From Streptomyces hiroshimensis (GTDB taxonomy: Bacteria > Actinomycetota > Actinomycetes > Streptomycetales > Streptomycetaceae): a stretch of 64,000 bases of DNA. The first letter of the stretch is position 1; each line of letters opens with the position of its first letter. The translations under genes and the position numbers were made by a program. Positions 41,799 through 49,370 of the stretch are shown here, piece by piece. The stretch covers positions 99,121 to 163,120 of the forward strand of contig NZ_BMUT01000016.1 in assembly GCF_014650335.1 (NCBI RefSeq), read 5' to 3'. The notes beneath the pieces are model-generated. The model saw nothing but the letters and a program-made list of their open reading frames with translations, ran no database searches and was not told the DNA's origin.

Positions 41799-41869
41799 GC
41801 GGGTGTAGTTTAATGGTAGAACATGAGCTTCCCAAGCTCAGAGCGCGAGTTCGATTCTCGTCACCCGCT
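41799..41869 (+). tRNA. tRNA-Gly (anticodon CCC)
   Basis: A cloverleaf is readable: acceptor GCGGGTG pairs with CACCCGC, the anticodon arm is TGAGC-TTCCCAA-GCTCA with anticodon CCC at 34-36, and the T arm has GTTCGATTC. CCA is encoded (41870-41872). It decodes GGG. Confidence 0.95.
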
Positions 41870-41887
41870 CCATAAGACATATAGAGG

Positions 41888-41921
41888 AAGGCCCAGGTCA
41901 CCGACCTGGGCCTTGTTTGTT
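41888..41921 (+). terminator. Terminator of tRNA-Gly
   Basis: A 12-base perfect stem (AAGGCCCAGGTC, loop ACC) followed by GTTTGTTT, 19 bases after the tRNA. Confidence 0.92.
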
Positions 41922-41970
41922 TACCCTGGGGCCGCCAAGTGGCGGCCCACACTGACGAACGGAGCGCGTG

Positions 41971-43773
41971 GTGACGGCGGGGGAAGCGAACGGCGACGAG
42001 CTGATAGGCAAGGTCCTCGGGGGTCGTTACCGGGTGACCGCGACGATCGGCCGCGGCGGCATGGGCGTGGTCGCCCGGGCGGTCGACGAACTGCTGGGCC
42101 GGGAAGTCGCCGTCAAGGTCCTGCGGGCCTTCACCGACTCCGCCGAGGCCGAACTGCTCGACCTGCGCACCCGGATGCAGCGGGAGGCGCAGGCCGCCGC
42201 GCGCATCCGGCACAGCGGCGTCGTCACCGTGCACGACGTGACCGAGGAGCAGGGCCTGCCGGTCATCGTCATGGAGCTCGTCGACGGGCCCTCGCTCGAC
42301 GACGTGCTGGGCGAGCGCGGCACGCTGGAGCCGGAAGAGGCCGCGGCGATCGGCGCCCGCCTGATGGACGCCCTCGACGCCGCGCACCGGGCCGGTGTGC
42401 TGCACCGGGACGTCAAGCCGGGGAACGTGCTGCTGGAACATGGCGGCCGAGTCGTGCTCACCGACTTCGGCATCGCCAGCATGGAGGCCGCCGGCGACGA
42501 GGCCATGGCCAAGCTCACCCAGAGCGGTCAGCTCGTCGGCTCCCTCGACTACCTGCCGCCGGAGCGCGCGCAGGGCAGGGAGCCGGGCCCCGCGTCGGAC
42601 ATCTGGTCGCTCGGCATGACGCTGTACGCGGCCGTGGAGGGCACGTCGCCGTTCCGCCGCACGTCCGTGTGGTCCACGCTCTCGGCGATCGTCACCGAGC
42701 CGCTGCCGGCGCCGCAGCGGGCGGGGGCACTCGCGCCGGTGCTGCAGGCGCTGATGGCGAAGGATCCGGAGCACCGGCCGACCGCGGACCAGGCGCGCGA
42801 GATGCTGGAGCGGGTCGCCGCGGGCAGGACGGCGAACCTGACGAACCTGACGACGAACCTCATGCCGCCTGCGCCGGCCCCTCACCCTGCTCCGGGCCCT
42901 GTCTCCGCCCCTGGCCCTGGCCTTGGCCCTGTGCCGACGCAGGCCGCCGCCCCGGCGCCGCCGCCCGGATTCGGTGCCGCGCCGTCGTTCCCCCAGCCTT
43001 CCCCTCCCTCTCCCTCTTCCCCGTCCCCGTCCCCGTCCCCGCAGAATCCGTACGCGGCCCATCCCGAGCCCGGCCTGCCGAACACCGGCTATCCCGCGCC
43101 CGGCCCGCTGCACACGCCTCCGCAGGCCGGTGACACCGCTCCGGTCGGCGGCCGTTCCGCTGCCGGTGACGGCCGCCCCGGCGCCGACCGCGGACGGCGC
43201 CGCAGCCGCGCTCTCATCGCCGCGGCCGTCGCCCTCGTCGTGCTCGCCGGCGGCGGCGTCACGTACGCCCTGACCGGCAGCGGCGGCACGAAGGGCGACG
43301 ATCCCCAGGCGGCGCCGGCGGCGGCGGGCTCGCCGTCGGCCGGCGAGCAGCCGGACGAGGGCGGAGTGGCCACCGGCCTGCACTCCCCGGGCGCCTCGCC
43401 GTCCGCGGGCTCCTCCGCGAAGCCCTCCGGCCCGGCCTCGTCCTCGTCCGCCTCGCCGTCGGCCAAGCCCGGCGCTTCGTCGGCCAAGCCCAGTTCGTCG
43501 GTGCCGACGACCTGCAGCGGCTGGAACCACCACGACCCGAAGCCGGGCACGTACGGCTATGTGTCCGGCGATCACAGCGTGCTGAACGGGCCCTACAAGG
43601 TCTGCGGCGCCGTGGCGCCGGCCAAGAGCGGCACGAAGCTGTGGTTCCACTGCTCCGTCGAGAACTCCTACGGCCACAAGTGGCTTTACGTCCGCATCGA
43701 CGGGACGAAGAGCGCCGGCTGGATGTCCGCCGACAGCATCATCCGCCAGAGCGGCCAGCCGGTCCGCTGCTGA
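41971..43773 (+). CDS. Membrane Ser/Thr protein kinase (PASTA-less) with extracellular SH3-like tail
   Basis: Encodes 600 residues from the second of two adjacent GTG codons (41971), which gives GGAG the better spacing; 41968 is the alternative. A complete Hanks kinase domain covers 12-280: IGRGGMGVVARA, AVKVL with the ATP Lys, HRDVKPGN and TDFGIAS. A Pro/Ala-rich linker leads to one membrane helix (ALIAAAVALVVLAGGGVTYAL) and an external Ser/Ala/Pro stalk. The end is a compact domain with two Cys (TCSGWN..., VCGAVAP, FHCSVENSYGHKWLYVRIDG) that looks SH3-like. Ligand unknown. Confidence 0.87.
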   Translation: MTAGEANGDELIGKVLGGRYRVTATIGRGGMGVVARAVDELLGREVAVKVLRAFTDSAEAELLDLRTRMQREAQAAARIRHSGVVTVHDVTEEQGLPVIVMELVDGPSLDDVLGERGTLEPEEAAAIGARLMDALDAAHRAGVLHRDVKPGNVLLEHGGRVVLTDFGIASMEAAGDEAMAKLTQSGQLVGSLDYLPPERAQGREPGPASDIWSLGMTLYAAVEGTSPFRRTSVWSTLSAIVTEPLPAPQRAGALAPVLQALMAKDPEHRPTADQAREMLERVAAGRTANLTNLTTNLMPPAPAPHPAPGPVSAPGPGLGPVPTQAAAPAPPPGFGAAPSFPQPSPPSPSSPSPSPSPQNPYAAHPEPGLPNTGYPAPGPLHTPPQAGDTAPVGGRSAAGDGRPGADRGRRRSRALIAAAVALVVLAGGGVTYALTGSGGTKGDDPQAAPAAAGSPSAGEQPDEGGVATGLHSPGASPSAGSSAKPSGPASSSSASPSAKPGASSAKPSSSVPTTCSGWNHHDPKPGTYGYVSGDHSVLNGPYKVCGAVAPAKSGTKLWFHCSVENSYGHKWLYVRIDGTKSAGWMSADSIIRQSGQPVRC

Positions 43774-43778
43774 GAACG

Positions 43779-43813
43779 CCTGCGGCCCGGGTCACATGGA
43801 CCCGGGCCGCAGG
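43779..43813. terminator. Bidirectional terminator
   Basis: A 15-base perfect stem (CCTGCGGCCCGGGTC, loop ACATG) between the convergent kinase and MFS genes. Confidence 0.9.
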
Positions 43814-43834
43814 AAGTTCGCTTGCTTCAGCGAC

Positions 43835-45565
43835 TCATGACGAGCGGTCGGCGGAGGCGGAGACGGCGGGCTCCGGGGACGGAGCCGGGGCGGAGGCCGG
43901 GGACCCGGCCGTCTTCGCGGCGCTCCGGCCGCCGGTCTTCGGGACGAGGGCGAGGATCAGGCCCAGGGCGAGCAGGGAGCCGCTGACCAGGAAGACCGTC
44001 TGCATGGCCTGGGCCATGCCCTCCAGGAACGGGTGGGCGAGGCGGGCGTCGGCGTGGGCCAGGAAGGAGCTGTCGTCGAGGGAGACGGCGCCGTTCCGGC
44101 CGGCGAGCAGGGTCTGGTTGGCGGGCTGGGAGGTCACCGACGGGTCGGCCAGGGCCTCCCTGAAGCCCGGGTCGGAGGCGGCGCCGGCGTAGGCGTCGGA
44201 GATCCGGCCGCCGACCGAGCCGAAGAAGAGCGAGAAGAAGACGCTGATGCCGACGGTGCCGCCGATGGAGCGGAAGAAGGCGAAGGACCCGATACCGGCG
44301 CCCATGTACTGCGGTTCCAGGCCCCGCTGGATGGCGACCAGCATGACCTGCCAGCACTGGCCGATGCCGAGGCCCATGACGCCTGCGGCCACCCCGGCCT
44401 GCCACAGGGCCGTGTCGGCGCCGAACGTCGCGAACCAGAACGTGCCGGCCATCATCAGCACGATGCCGAGGAGCATGAACCCCTTGAAGTTGCCGGTCCG
44501 CGTGACGTAGGCGCTGCACAGGCGGCCGCCCCCGATGATGCCGAGGGTCTGCGGCAGCAGCATCAGGCCCGCCTCGGTCGGCGAGAGTCCCTTGACGATC
44601 TGGAGGTAGAGCGGCAGGACGGCGAGCGAGCCGAAGACGGCGGCGCCGACGATCGTGTTGACGCCGTTGTAGAGGGAGAAGACGGGGTTGCGGAACATGG
44701 GGGTGGGGAGCAGGGCGGCGCCGCCGGCCCGCCGCTGCGCCGTCACGAACAGCACGAGCCCCACGGCTCCCACGGCGAACAGTCCCAGCGTGCCGGCCGA
44801 GCCCCAGCCCCACTTCGACCCCTGCTCGACGGCGAAGAGCACGGGCACGAGGAAGAGGATGAGCGTGAGGACCCCGGCGAGGTCCGGCTTGTCGGCCGAG
44901 CGGTCGTTCTGGATGCGCACCTGGCCGAGGACGATCAGGACGGCGGCGATGCCGATCGGCACGTTGACGAAGAAGGCCCAGCGCCACCCGGCCGCACCGG
45001 CGAAGCTGTCCAGCCCGGCGAAGAACCCGCCGACGACCGGCCCGACGACGGCCGAGACGCCGAAGACGGCTCCGAACCAGGCCTGGTAGCGGCTGCGTTC
45101 GGCGGGCGGCAGCAGATCGGCCAGGATGGCGAACGCGAGGCTCATCAGACCGCCCGCGCCGAGCCCCTGGACGCCCCGGAAGACCGACAGCATCACCATG
45201 GACTGGGCGAGCCCGCACAGCACCGAGCCGGCGACGAAGACGGCCACGGCGATGACGTAGAGCGGGCGGCGGCCGTAGATGTCGGAGAGCTTGCCGTAGA
45301 GGGCCGTGGTGATCACCGAGGTGATCATGTACGAGGTGTTGGCCCAGGCCTGCTGCGAAAGGCCGTTGAGGTCGTCGGCGATGGTGCGCAGCGCCGCGGA
45401 GATGATGGTCTGGTCGAGCGCCGACATGAACAGCCCGAGCATCAGGCCTGCCATGACCAGTCTCATACGGCGCCGGTCGATCACCGGGGCGCCCGGGGCA
45501 CCCGGGGCACCCGGGGCACCCGGGGCACCCGGGGCAACTGTGTCCGTCATCGTCGTTCCATCCAT
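43835..45565 (-). CDS. MFS multidrug exporter (DHA2, 14-helix type)
   Basis: Encodes 576 residues from the ATG at 45565; an ATG at 45550 (MTDTVAPG) is equally possible. Motifs of drug:H+ antiporter family 2 are present: LFMSALDQTIISAALRTIADDL in helix 1, YGKLSDIYGRRPLYVIAV between helices 2 and 3, and GVQGLGAGGLMSLAFAILADLLPPAERSRYQAWFG in the helix 4-5 region. The N-terminus is a GAP repeat encoded by a 9-bp tandem array. The promoter holds a SoxR box, so redox-active compounds probably induce it. Confidence 0.9.
   Translation of the reverse strand: MDGTTMTDTVAPGAPGAPGAPGAPGAPVIDRRRMRLVMAGLMLGLFMSALDQTIISAALRTIADDLNGLSQQAWANTSYMITSVITTALYGKLSDIYGRRPLYVIAVAVFVAGSVLCGLAQSMVMLSVFRGVQGLGAGGLMSLAFAILADLLPPAERSRYQAWFGAVFGVSAVVGPVVGGFFAGLDSFAGAAGWRWAFFVNVPIGIAAVLIVLGQVRIQNDRSADKPDLAGVLTLILFLVPVLFAVEQGSKWGWGSAGTLGLFAVGAVGLVLFVTAQRRAGGAALLPTPMFRNPVFSLYNGVNTIVGAAVFGSLAVLPLYLQIVKGLSPTEAGLMLLPQTLGIIGGGRLCSAYVTRTGNFKGFMLLGIVLMMAGTFWFATFGADTALWQAGVAAGVMGLGIGQCWQVMLVAIQRGLEPQYMGAGIGSFAFFRSIGGTVGISVFFSLFFGSVGGRISDAYAGAASDPGFREALADPSVTSQPANQTLLAGRNGAVSLDDSSFLAHADARLAHPFLEGMAQAMQTVFLVSGSLLALGLILALVPKTGGRSAAKTAGSPASAPAPSPEPAVSASADRSS
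45486..45530. repeat. Five-copy 9-bp tandem repeat inside the MFS gene
   Basis: Units of GGGGCACCC (the first is GGGGCGCCC) encode successive Gly-Ala-Pro triplets near the N-terminus of the exporter, before the first membrane helix. Confidence 0.9.
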
Positions 45566-45598
45566 CCCTTGGCCGAGGCCTGTTGAGGCGATGACTCA

Positions 45599-45629
45599 AG
45601 GATGGAACCTCAAGCGAACTTGAGGTCAA
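45599..45629 (-). promoter_or_regulatory. SoxR-type promoter of the MFS exporter
   Basis: Minus strand: TTGACC (45629-45624) and CATCCT (45604-45599) lie 19 bases apart, the overlong spacing typical of MerR-family promoters. The spacer is occupied by CCTCAAGTTCGCTTGAGG (45625-45608), a dyad that matches the E. coli SoxR box (CCTCAAGTTAACTTGAGG) at 16 of 18 positions. SoxR is an established redox sensor in Streptomyces; no soxR gene is in the window. Confidence 0.8.
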
Positions 45630-45638
45630 GACGGACGA

Positions 45639-46385
45639 TCAGTCCTCTCCCTCTTCTCCCTCTTCCTCGTCCGTGTCCTCGTACGGCGCCTCTTCCATCA
45701 GCCGCTCGGCGATGTCGTCGACCCAGGCCTCGGCCCAGCGCAGGAGTCCGGCGCGGTCGGTCTCGTCGAGCCCGTAGGCGGCGAACTCGGAGTCGGCGAT
45801 CCATTCGGCACCGGCGAGCCGGGCCTGGAGGTCGGTGAGGTCGAAGGCGGCGGCGCCCGTGCCGCCGTGCCGGCGGCCGAGTTCCTCCAGCTCGACGTGC
45901 GACCAGCTGCCGGACGCGGTCCGCACGTCGACGAGGTCCCGGGCGAGGCCGAGGTCCGCGAGGTCGCGCACGGCCATGCCGACCACGTCCTCGGCGGCGG
46001 GCACGGGTCCGTACGGACCGAGCACCGGCGGCCGCCACAGCGTCTCCTTGCGGATGCCGACGGCGCAGTGCTCGCCGGTCGCGGCGTCGGTGACGACGAG
46101 CCGGGCTTCGAGCGGCTCGGTCTGCCAGCCGCGCTCCTGCAGGCCGTTGCAGACGGCGGCCACGACGTCGGCCATGGCGTCCGGGGCCTCGGTGACCAGC
46201 TCCAGGCCGGTGTCCCTGCGGGCGGCGCCGGGTTCGAGGAGACCGTGCGCCACCAGGGCGTAGGAACCGCCGAGGAGGAGCGGATACGCGGAGCCCGCCG
46301 CCATCACGTCCGGCAGCAGACGCCGGTGCAGGCCGTGCGGACCGCTTTCGTACGGGTCGGGCAGCGGCGGGGTGGGCGGCAGCAT
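45639..46385 (-). CDS. Nucleotidyltransferase-fold protein (AbiEii-like), degenerate site
   Basis: Encodes 248 residues from the ATG at 46385. The opening (LLLGGSYALVAHGLLEPGAARRDTGLELVTE) resembles AbiEii/AbiGii nucleotidyltransferase toxins, but the expected TxDID acidic motif reads RDTGLELV. The later AEDVVGMAVRDLADLGLARDLVDVRTA helical part also fits. It ends in a strongly acidic tail. There is no AbiEi-like antitoxin beside it, so a toxin role is doubtful. Confidence 0.6.
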   Translation of the reverse strand: MLPPTPPLPDPYESGPHGLHRRLLPDVMAAGSAYPLLLGGSYALVAHGLLEPGAARRDTGLELVTEAPDAMADVVAAVCNGLQERGWQTEPLEARLVVTDAATGEHCAVGIRKETLWRPPVLGPYGPVPAAEDVVGMAVRDLADLGLARDLVDVRTASGSWSHVELEELGRRHGGTGAAAFDLTDLQARLAGAEWIADSEFAAYGLDETDRAGLLRWAEAWVDDIAERLMEEAPYEDTDEEEGEEGED

Positions 46386-46393
46386 GGCCGTGA

Positions 46394-47251
46394 TTATTCC
46401 GGAAGCACGCCGTCTACCAGGTCGGATACGCGCTGCAGCTCGGGCTGGATCTCGTCCGCCTCGGCCCGGTCGACGGCCGCGAGCCGCCACCACACGGCAC
46501 GCGCGTTGCGCAGGATGCGCCGGGTCTCGTCGTCGGGCGCCTGCGCGTTGTGCCGCCGCTCCGCCGTCCGCAGGTGCAGCCGCATGATCGCGGCCCAGTC
46601 CTCCTGCAGCAGCAGCGCGAGCCACGCGCGGGTGCCGAGGACGCCGACGGTGTGCGGATGCAGCGGCCCGTACTCACGGTCCAGCACCCCTTCCAGCTCC
46701 CGTGCCGCGAGGGCGGCCCCCAGGAGATCGCCCCGCAGCTCGGCCGCGACGATCCGGCCGAAGCGCTCGGCGTGGTGCGGGGGGAGGGGGGCGGCCCAGT
46801 CGGGGGCGGCGGGCGCAGGCGGAGCGGGGGGAGCCTGGACGGGCACGGGCACAGGCGCGGGCACGGGGGCAGGCGCAGGTACGGGTGCCACCGGCGCCGG
46901 CCGAGGCGCCACAGGCACGGGCGCGGGAGCAGGCGCGGGAGCAGGCGCAGGCACGGGCGCAGGCGCAGCCGGCGGAGGCGTCGGGTGCGGCCCCGGCATC
47001 GGCGTCACGGCCCCGTCGTGGTCGACGATCAGCGGCCAGACCGAGCCGTCGGGCTCCTTGGCGATGATGCGTATGGGGTGCCCGCGCCGGGCGGCCCGCA
47101 CCCGTATGTCCGCCAGCGCGGACGTGCGCCCGTCCTGTCCGGGCAACGGCTCGACCGGTTCCCCCTCGATCGTCGCCTCACCCGCTGTGCCGATCACGAT
47201 GGTGTAGACGGGAGTCAGGGGGACCGAGTCGAGGTCCGTCACAACAGGCAT
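46394..47251 (-). CDS. Hypothetical protein with long Pro-Ala linker
   Basis: Encodes 285 residues from the ATG at 47251 (AAGGA upstream). An N-terminal domain of about 85 residues (LTPVYTIVIGTAGEATIEGEPV, HPIRIIAKEPDGSVWPLIVDHDG) and a helical C-terminal domain (RIVAAELRGDLLGAALAARELEGVLDREYGPLHPHTVGVLGTRAWLALL, tetratricopeptide-like) are joined by about 65 residues of PAPVPA repeats. It ends 8 bases before the next gene on the same strand. No known family recognised. Confidence 0.6.
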   Translation of the reverse strand: MPVVTDLDSVPLTPVYTIVIGTAGEATIEGEPVEPLPGQDGRTSALADIRVRAARRGHPIRIIAKEPDGSVWPLIVDHDGAVTPMPGPHPTPPPAAPAPVPAPAPAPAPAPVPVAPRPAPVAPVPAPAPVPAPVPVPVQAPPAPPAPAAPDWAAPLPPHHAERFGRIVAAELRGDLLGAALAARELEGVLDREYGPLHPHTVGVLGTRAWLALLLQEDWAAIMRLHLRTAERRHNAQAPDDETRRILRNARAVWWRLAAVDRAEADEIQPELQRVSDLVDGVLPE

Positions 47252-47289
47252 GGTCAATCCTTACGTACCGCCACCGTCAGCAGGCCAAC

Positions 47290-47319
47290 GGGGCCGCGGC
47301 GCGCATATGCCGCGGCCCC
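47290..47319 (-). terminator. Terminator of the type IV secretion operon
   Basis: An 11-base perfect stem (GGGGCCGCGGC, 8-base loop), 20 bases beyond the stop of the cell-wall hydrolase gene. Confidence 0.82.
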
Positions 47320-47338
47320 GGGGTAATGATGACCCGGA

Positions 47339-48571
47339 TCACCCGCCATTGGGGTAGTAGGGGGGCGACCAGCCCAGATACTCCGCGCCCCACTTGGACT
47401 CGATGTCGGTCGCGGGGACGATCGATATCTCGCCGGGGGTCACGATGTCGTTGGACGCGACCTTGCCGTCGCCGACGTAGATGGCGACGTGACCGGCCCG
47501 GTGGTGGGTGTCCCAGAACATCAGGGCGCCGGGCGGCGGGTTGCGGTCCTTGTCGTGACGCATGTTCTTCGGCATCACGTCCGTGTAGTGGTCGATGGCG
47601 TAGTCGGTTCCGGACGAGCCACGGCCGTAGGCGATCGCCGTGAAGGCCAGGCACCGCTGGTACCACTCGCTGTTGTGGGTCTCGGCCTGCTGCCTGGCGT
47701 AGGCGATCGCCCCTGCGGTGTCGCGGGGGTTCCTCACGATGTCCGGCCAGTTGGCCTTGCTGTCGTGGAACGGCTCCCCGGGCTTGCCGGGGTTGTTGCT
47801 GCCCGAGGTGTCGCAGCCTTCCGGCTTCTTCTTGTCGGGGTCGCCGCCGTTGTTGCCGCCGCCGTTCGAGCCGCCGTTGGACCCGCCGTTCCTGCCGGAC
47901 TGGCCGGGGTGGTTCTCCCCGGACCGCTCCAGGTCGATGCCCGCTTCCTTGGCGATGCTCCGCGCCTGGGCCTCCTTGGGGCCGTAGGCGTCGGGGAAGC
48001 CGGAGCGCTGCACCTTCTGGGCGGCGTCGTTGAGGGACATGCTCTCCCAGGCGACGTCGGTCAGCCCGGGCGGGTCGCCGCTGTCGCCGCCGAAGAGGAA
48101 CATGTGGGCCGCGTACTTCGGGTCCGTGATCTGTTCCCTGGTGCCCCACCCGGAGGACGGGCGCTGCTGGAAGATGCCGAGCGAGTCCCGGTCGCCGTAG
48201 TTGATGTTCGACAGCTGTGACTCCGCGAGCCCCGTCATCAGGGCGATGAGCGTGGCCCTGCCCGGCAGCTTGCCGTCCTTGGCCACCTGATCGATGATCT
48301 TCGCGTTCGCGACCTGTTCCGCGCGCAGGTTCTTGCTCGCGCCGCCCGTGGTGTCGCCGGTCTGCCCGTTGCCGGACGGGCCGTCGTTACCGGGAGAGCC
48401 GGGCTTGGAGCAGCCGGCGGCGACGGCCGAGGGGCCGCCGCCGATCCCGGCCAGCATGCCCACGATCAGCAAAAGACCCATGAGGATGCCGATCGCGGGC
48501 AGCCCGAGCTTGAAGGCGAGCCCCCTGCGCAGCCCGCCGGAGGCCAGGGCGAGGGCCTGACGTGAAACCAC
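47339..48571 (-). CDS. T4SS-associated cell-wall hydrolase (TcpG-like, NlpC/P60 domain)
   Basis: Encodes 410 residues from a GTG at 48571. One N-terminal membrane helix (LPAIGILMGLLLIVGMLAGIG) is followed by a lysozyme-like stretch (ALMTGLAESQLSNINYGDRDSLGIFQQRPSSGWGT), a Gly/Asn-rich linker, and a C-terminal NlpC/P60-type domain with the Cys in RCLAFTAIAYGRG and the His in HRAGHVAIYVGDG. Such two-domain hydrolases open peptidoglycan for conjugative machines in Gram-positive bacteria. Last gene of the T4SS operon. Confidence 0.82.
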   Translation of the reverse strand: MVSRQALALASGGLRRGLAFKLGLPAIGILMGLLLIVGMLAGIGGGPSAVAAGCSKPGSPGNDGPSGNGQTGDTTGGASKNLRAEQVANAKIIDQVAKDGKLPGRATLIALMTGLAESQLSNINYGDRDSLGIFQQRPSSGWGTREQITDPKYAAHMFLFGGDSGDPPGLTDVAWESMSLNDAAQKVQRSGFPDAYGPKEAQARSIAKEAGIDLERSGENHPGQSGRNGGSNGGSNGGGNNGGDPDKKKPEGCDTSGSNNPGKPGEPFHDSKANWPDIVRNPRDTAGAIAYARQQAETHNSEWYQRCLAFTAIAYGRGSSGTDYAIDHYTDVMPKNMRHDKDRNPPPGALMFWDTHHRAGHVAIYVGDGKVASNDIVTPGEISIVPATDIESKWGAEYLGWSPPYYPNGG

Positions 48572-48575
48572 TCGC

Positions 48576-49370
48576 TCAGACCCCCAGGACCCGGCCCACG
48601 CGCCAGCCGTCGGAGGTCAGCATGATCTCCGTCAGGTACACCCTCGTCTCGGTGTACGTGCGGTAGCCCTTGACCGTGATGTCGACGCTGGTCTTGCGCC
48701 AGACCCGTGTCTCCGTGTCCGCCTGCTTGCGCACGCGGTCGTCGTCGGCGGGGCCGACCGTCACCTTGTCGACCTTCGAGACGCCGCCGTTGGAGACGAG
48801 TTCGCCCCACGCCTTGTCGTCGAACTGCTTCAGGTTCACGGCCAGCGCATCGGTCATCCACGGCGCGGCCCGTTCGACGGACGCGGTGTGCTTCTTGTCC
48901 ACCGGGGGATTGCGCGTGAGGTAGGCGCGGGCCCAGCCCTCGGCCGACTTCTCCGGCTTGCTGCGGTCGGCCTTGGCCGACGGCGAGGGCTGCGGAGGCT
49001 GCGGAGCGGGCGTCGTGGGCGGCTGGGTGCCGGGCTCGTCCAGGGTCCGGTTCCCGGACGTCTCCCCGGCGTGGCCCACCGTGGACGGCGCCCCGGCGCG
49101 GTCCGGCCACCAGTGCGTGGCCGCGGCGCCGATGGCGAGGATGGCGACCATGACCAGGATCGCCCCGCCCGCCGTGATCGGCTCGCGCCGGCGCTCGTCC
49201 GCCAGGCGGCGCTTGTACTCCTCGCGCTGCTCCTGCCGGTACGCCTTGCGGGCGCGCCGGCGGACCCGGCGCTTGCCCGCGTTCTCGATCTCCTCGGGGT
49301 AGTCGTAGTCCGCCGCCTTCAGCAGCTCACGCCATTCGGAGGACGGGAGCTGCTCCTTCTTCTTGCTCAT
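48576..49370 (-). CDS. Bitopic T4SS protein with VirB8-like outer domain
   Basis: Encodes 264 residues from the ATG at 49370 that overlaps the previous stop (ATGA). A basic cytoplasmic region (RRVRRRARKAYRQEQREEYKRRLADERRRE) precedes one membrane helix (AILVMVAILAIGAAATHW), a Pro/Ser/Lys-rich linker and a soluble domain (GWARAYLTRNPPVDKKHTASVERAAPWMTDAL, then TETRVYLTEIMLTSDGWRVGRVL) with the NTF2-like pattern of VirB8/TcpC proteins. Coupled to the VirB6-like gene. Confidence 0.65.
   Translation of the reverse strand: MSKKKEQLPSSEWRELLKAADYDYPEEIENAGKRRVRRRARKAYRQEQREEYKRRLADERRREPITAGGAILVMVAILAIGAAATHWWPDRAGAPSTVGHAGETSGNRTLDEPGTQPPTTPAPQPPQPSPSAKADRSKPEKSAEGWARAYLTRNPPVDKKHTASVERAAPWMTDALAVNLKQFDDKAWGELVSNGGVSKVDKVTVGPADDDRVRKQADTETRVWRKTSVDITVKGYRTYTETRVYLTEIMLTSDGWRVGRVLGV

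Noticed and set aside
45583..45599. TTGAG/CTCAA dyad before the MFS gene as a further HspR box
   Set aside because: The gap between TTGAG and CTCAA is 7 bases; the HAIR consensus needs 9. The neighbouring SoxR-type dyad explains the promoter better.
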